The notes under the pieces: model-generated
The model's database searches: none
Told to the model about the DNA's origin: nothing
Seen by the model: only the letters and a program-made list of their open reading frames with translations
From: Ilex aquifolium
Lineage: Eukaryota > Streptophyta > Magnoliopsida > Aquifoliales > Aquifoliaceae
Reading direction: 5' to 3'
Assembly (NCBI GenBank): GCA_951799425.1
Contig: OX637391.1
Location: forward strand, 11,666,551-11,730,550
Length of the DNA: 64,000 bases
In this document: positions 63,644-64,000 of the stretch, one piece after another
How the letters are laid out: each line of letters opens with the position of its first letter
How positions within the stretch are numbered: the stretch's first letter is position 1
Made by a program: the position numbers and the translations under genes

Positions 63644-64000
63644 ATGGAAGCTTCCCCAGTACTTCCTCGCCTCCCACCTCCTCCAATCGAACCGAACACC
63701 CAGAAAATCAAACAAAATCTCCTCGAAAAAGGGGTCTACCCAACACCCAAAATCATTCACACCCTTCGCAAAAAGGAACTCCAGAAATCAAAACGCCGTC
63801 TCGCCAAACAAACCGCTCAGTCCCAACCCCTCACCGACTCCCAAAAACAAGCCATCGCCGAAGAAAACCATTTCCAAACGATGAAATATGAGTACAAAAC
63901 TTTCACTAAAGCAATTGACACCAGAAGTGGTAAAAGAATGGTGGGGAGGCCCTGGGAGAGCTTGGAGAGGCTCAAATTGCGAGAGCTTGCGAGCGAGAGC
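63644..64000 (+). CDS. Unrecognised host gene, first 119 codons (partial at window end)
   Basis: The frame from the ATG in ACCATGG (63644, a good plant start context) stays open for all 119 codons to the window edge. The protein starts MEASPVLPRLPPPPIEPN, then LLEKGVYPTPKIIHTLRKK, a strongly basic helix-like segment (KELQKSKRRLAKQ), SQKQAIAEENHFQT and MVGRPWESLERLKLRELA. No membrane segment is seen; the N terminus lacks acidic residues apart from Glu2 and Glu16. Codon use is ordinary and no intron is needed. The basic, helical style would suit an RNA-binding or organelle-targeted protein, but I do not recognise the family and give no function. It is the second clear host gene after ARL8. Confidence 0.7.
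   Translation, partial: MEASPVLPRLPPPPIEPNTQKIKQNLLEKGVYPTPKIIHTLRKKELQKSKRRLAKQTAQSQPLTDSQKQAIAEENHFQTMKYEYKTFTKAIDTRSGKRMVGRPWESLERLKLRELASES

Overview
The window is nuclear DNA of a flowering plant, most likely a eudicot. Evidence: AT-rich intergenic sequence, spliced genes with short exons, a host gene encoding a plant ARL8-type small GTPase, and a dense layer of plant-type transposons (Tat/Athila Ty3-gypsy, PIF/Harbinger, Mutator, L1-type LINE, MITEs, a likely Helitron end). The species cannot be named from the sequence. Only two host genes are well supported: a complete six-exon ARL8 gene (31291-35352, 184 aa, + strand) and the first 119 codons of an unrecognised gene that runs off the right edge (63644-64000, + strand). 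Everything else is mobile or repetitive DNA.

Layout, left to right. 1-2706: noncoding tail and LTR of an Athila-like Ty3/gypsy element. 2707-9733: an old, broken Tat-lineage Ty3/gypsy element on the minus strand, with a related LTR nested in its pol region. 9734-14397: AT-rich DNA with a hAT-like MITE region, CA/GA/CT simple repeats and a LINE RNase H scrap. 14398-18732: a PIF/Harbinger transposon bounded by matching TIRs and a TAA target duplication, with a decayed transposase and a decayed Myb-like ORF1. 19140-28160: two abutting Mutator-like elements, both carrying Ulp1-like (C48 peptidase) gene sequence. The larger also has a MuDR-type transposase, an 84-bp minisatellite and a roughly 100-bp A-rich repeat array. 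28227-29289: a MITE swollen by a CCA/CAT trinucleotide array.

31000-35560 is the ARL8 gene, with a long first intron holding a 126-bp tandem duplication and a C/G homopolymer. 36245-42988 is flanked by roughly 44-bp inverted repeats and contains a 5'-truncated L1 LINE, a small MITE and a Helitron-like 3' terminus. 44240-50086 is a gag-only LTR element with a perfect ACAAG target duplication. 50488-61206, about 400 bp away and on the opposite strand, is a Tat-lineage element with gag-pol plus an antisense accessory ORF that has its own promoter. The gag-only element and this gag-pol element share gag type, primer site and a GGGCG-rich repeat motif, and by eye have the same LTR divergence (about 2.5%), so they look like a non-autonomous/autonomous pair. 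61570-63470 holds a GRF-like zinc-finger fragment and two MITE remnants before the last host gene.

The observations most worth following are the Ulp1-carrying MULE pair with its doubly open minisatellite, the gag-only/Tat pair with the spreading GGGCG motif, and the accessory antisense ORF driven from a duplicated upstream segment.
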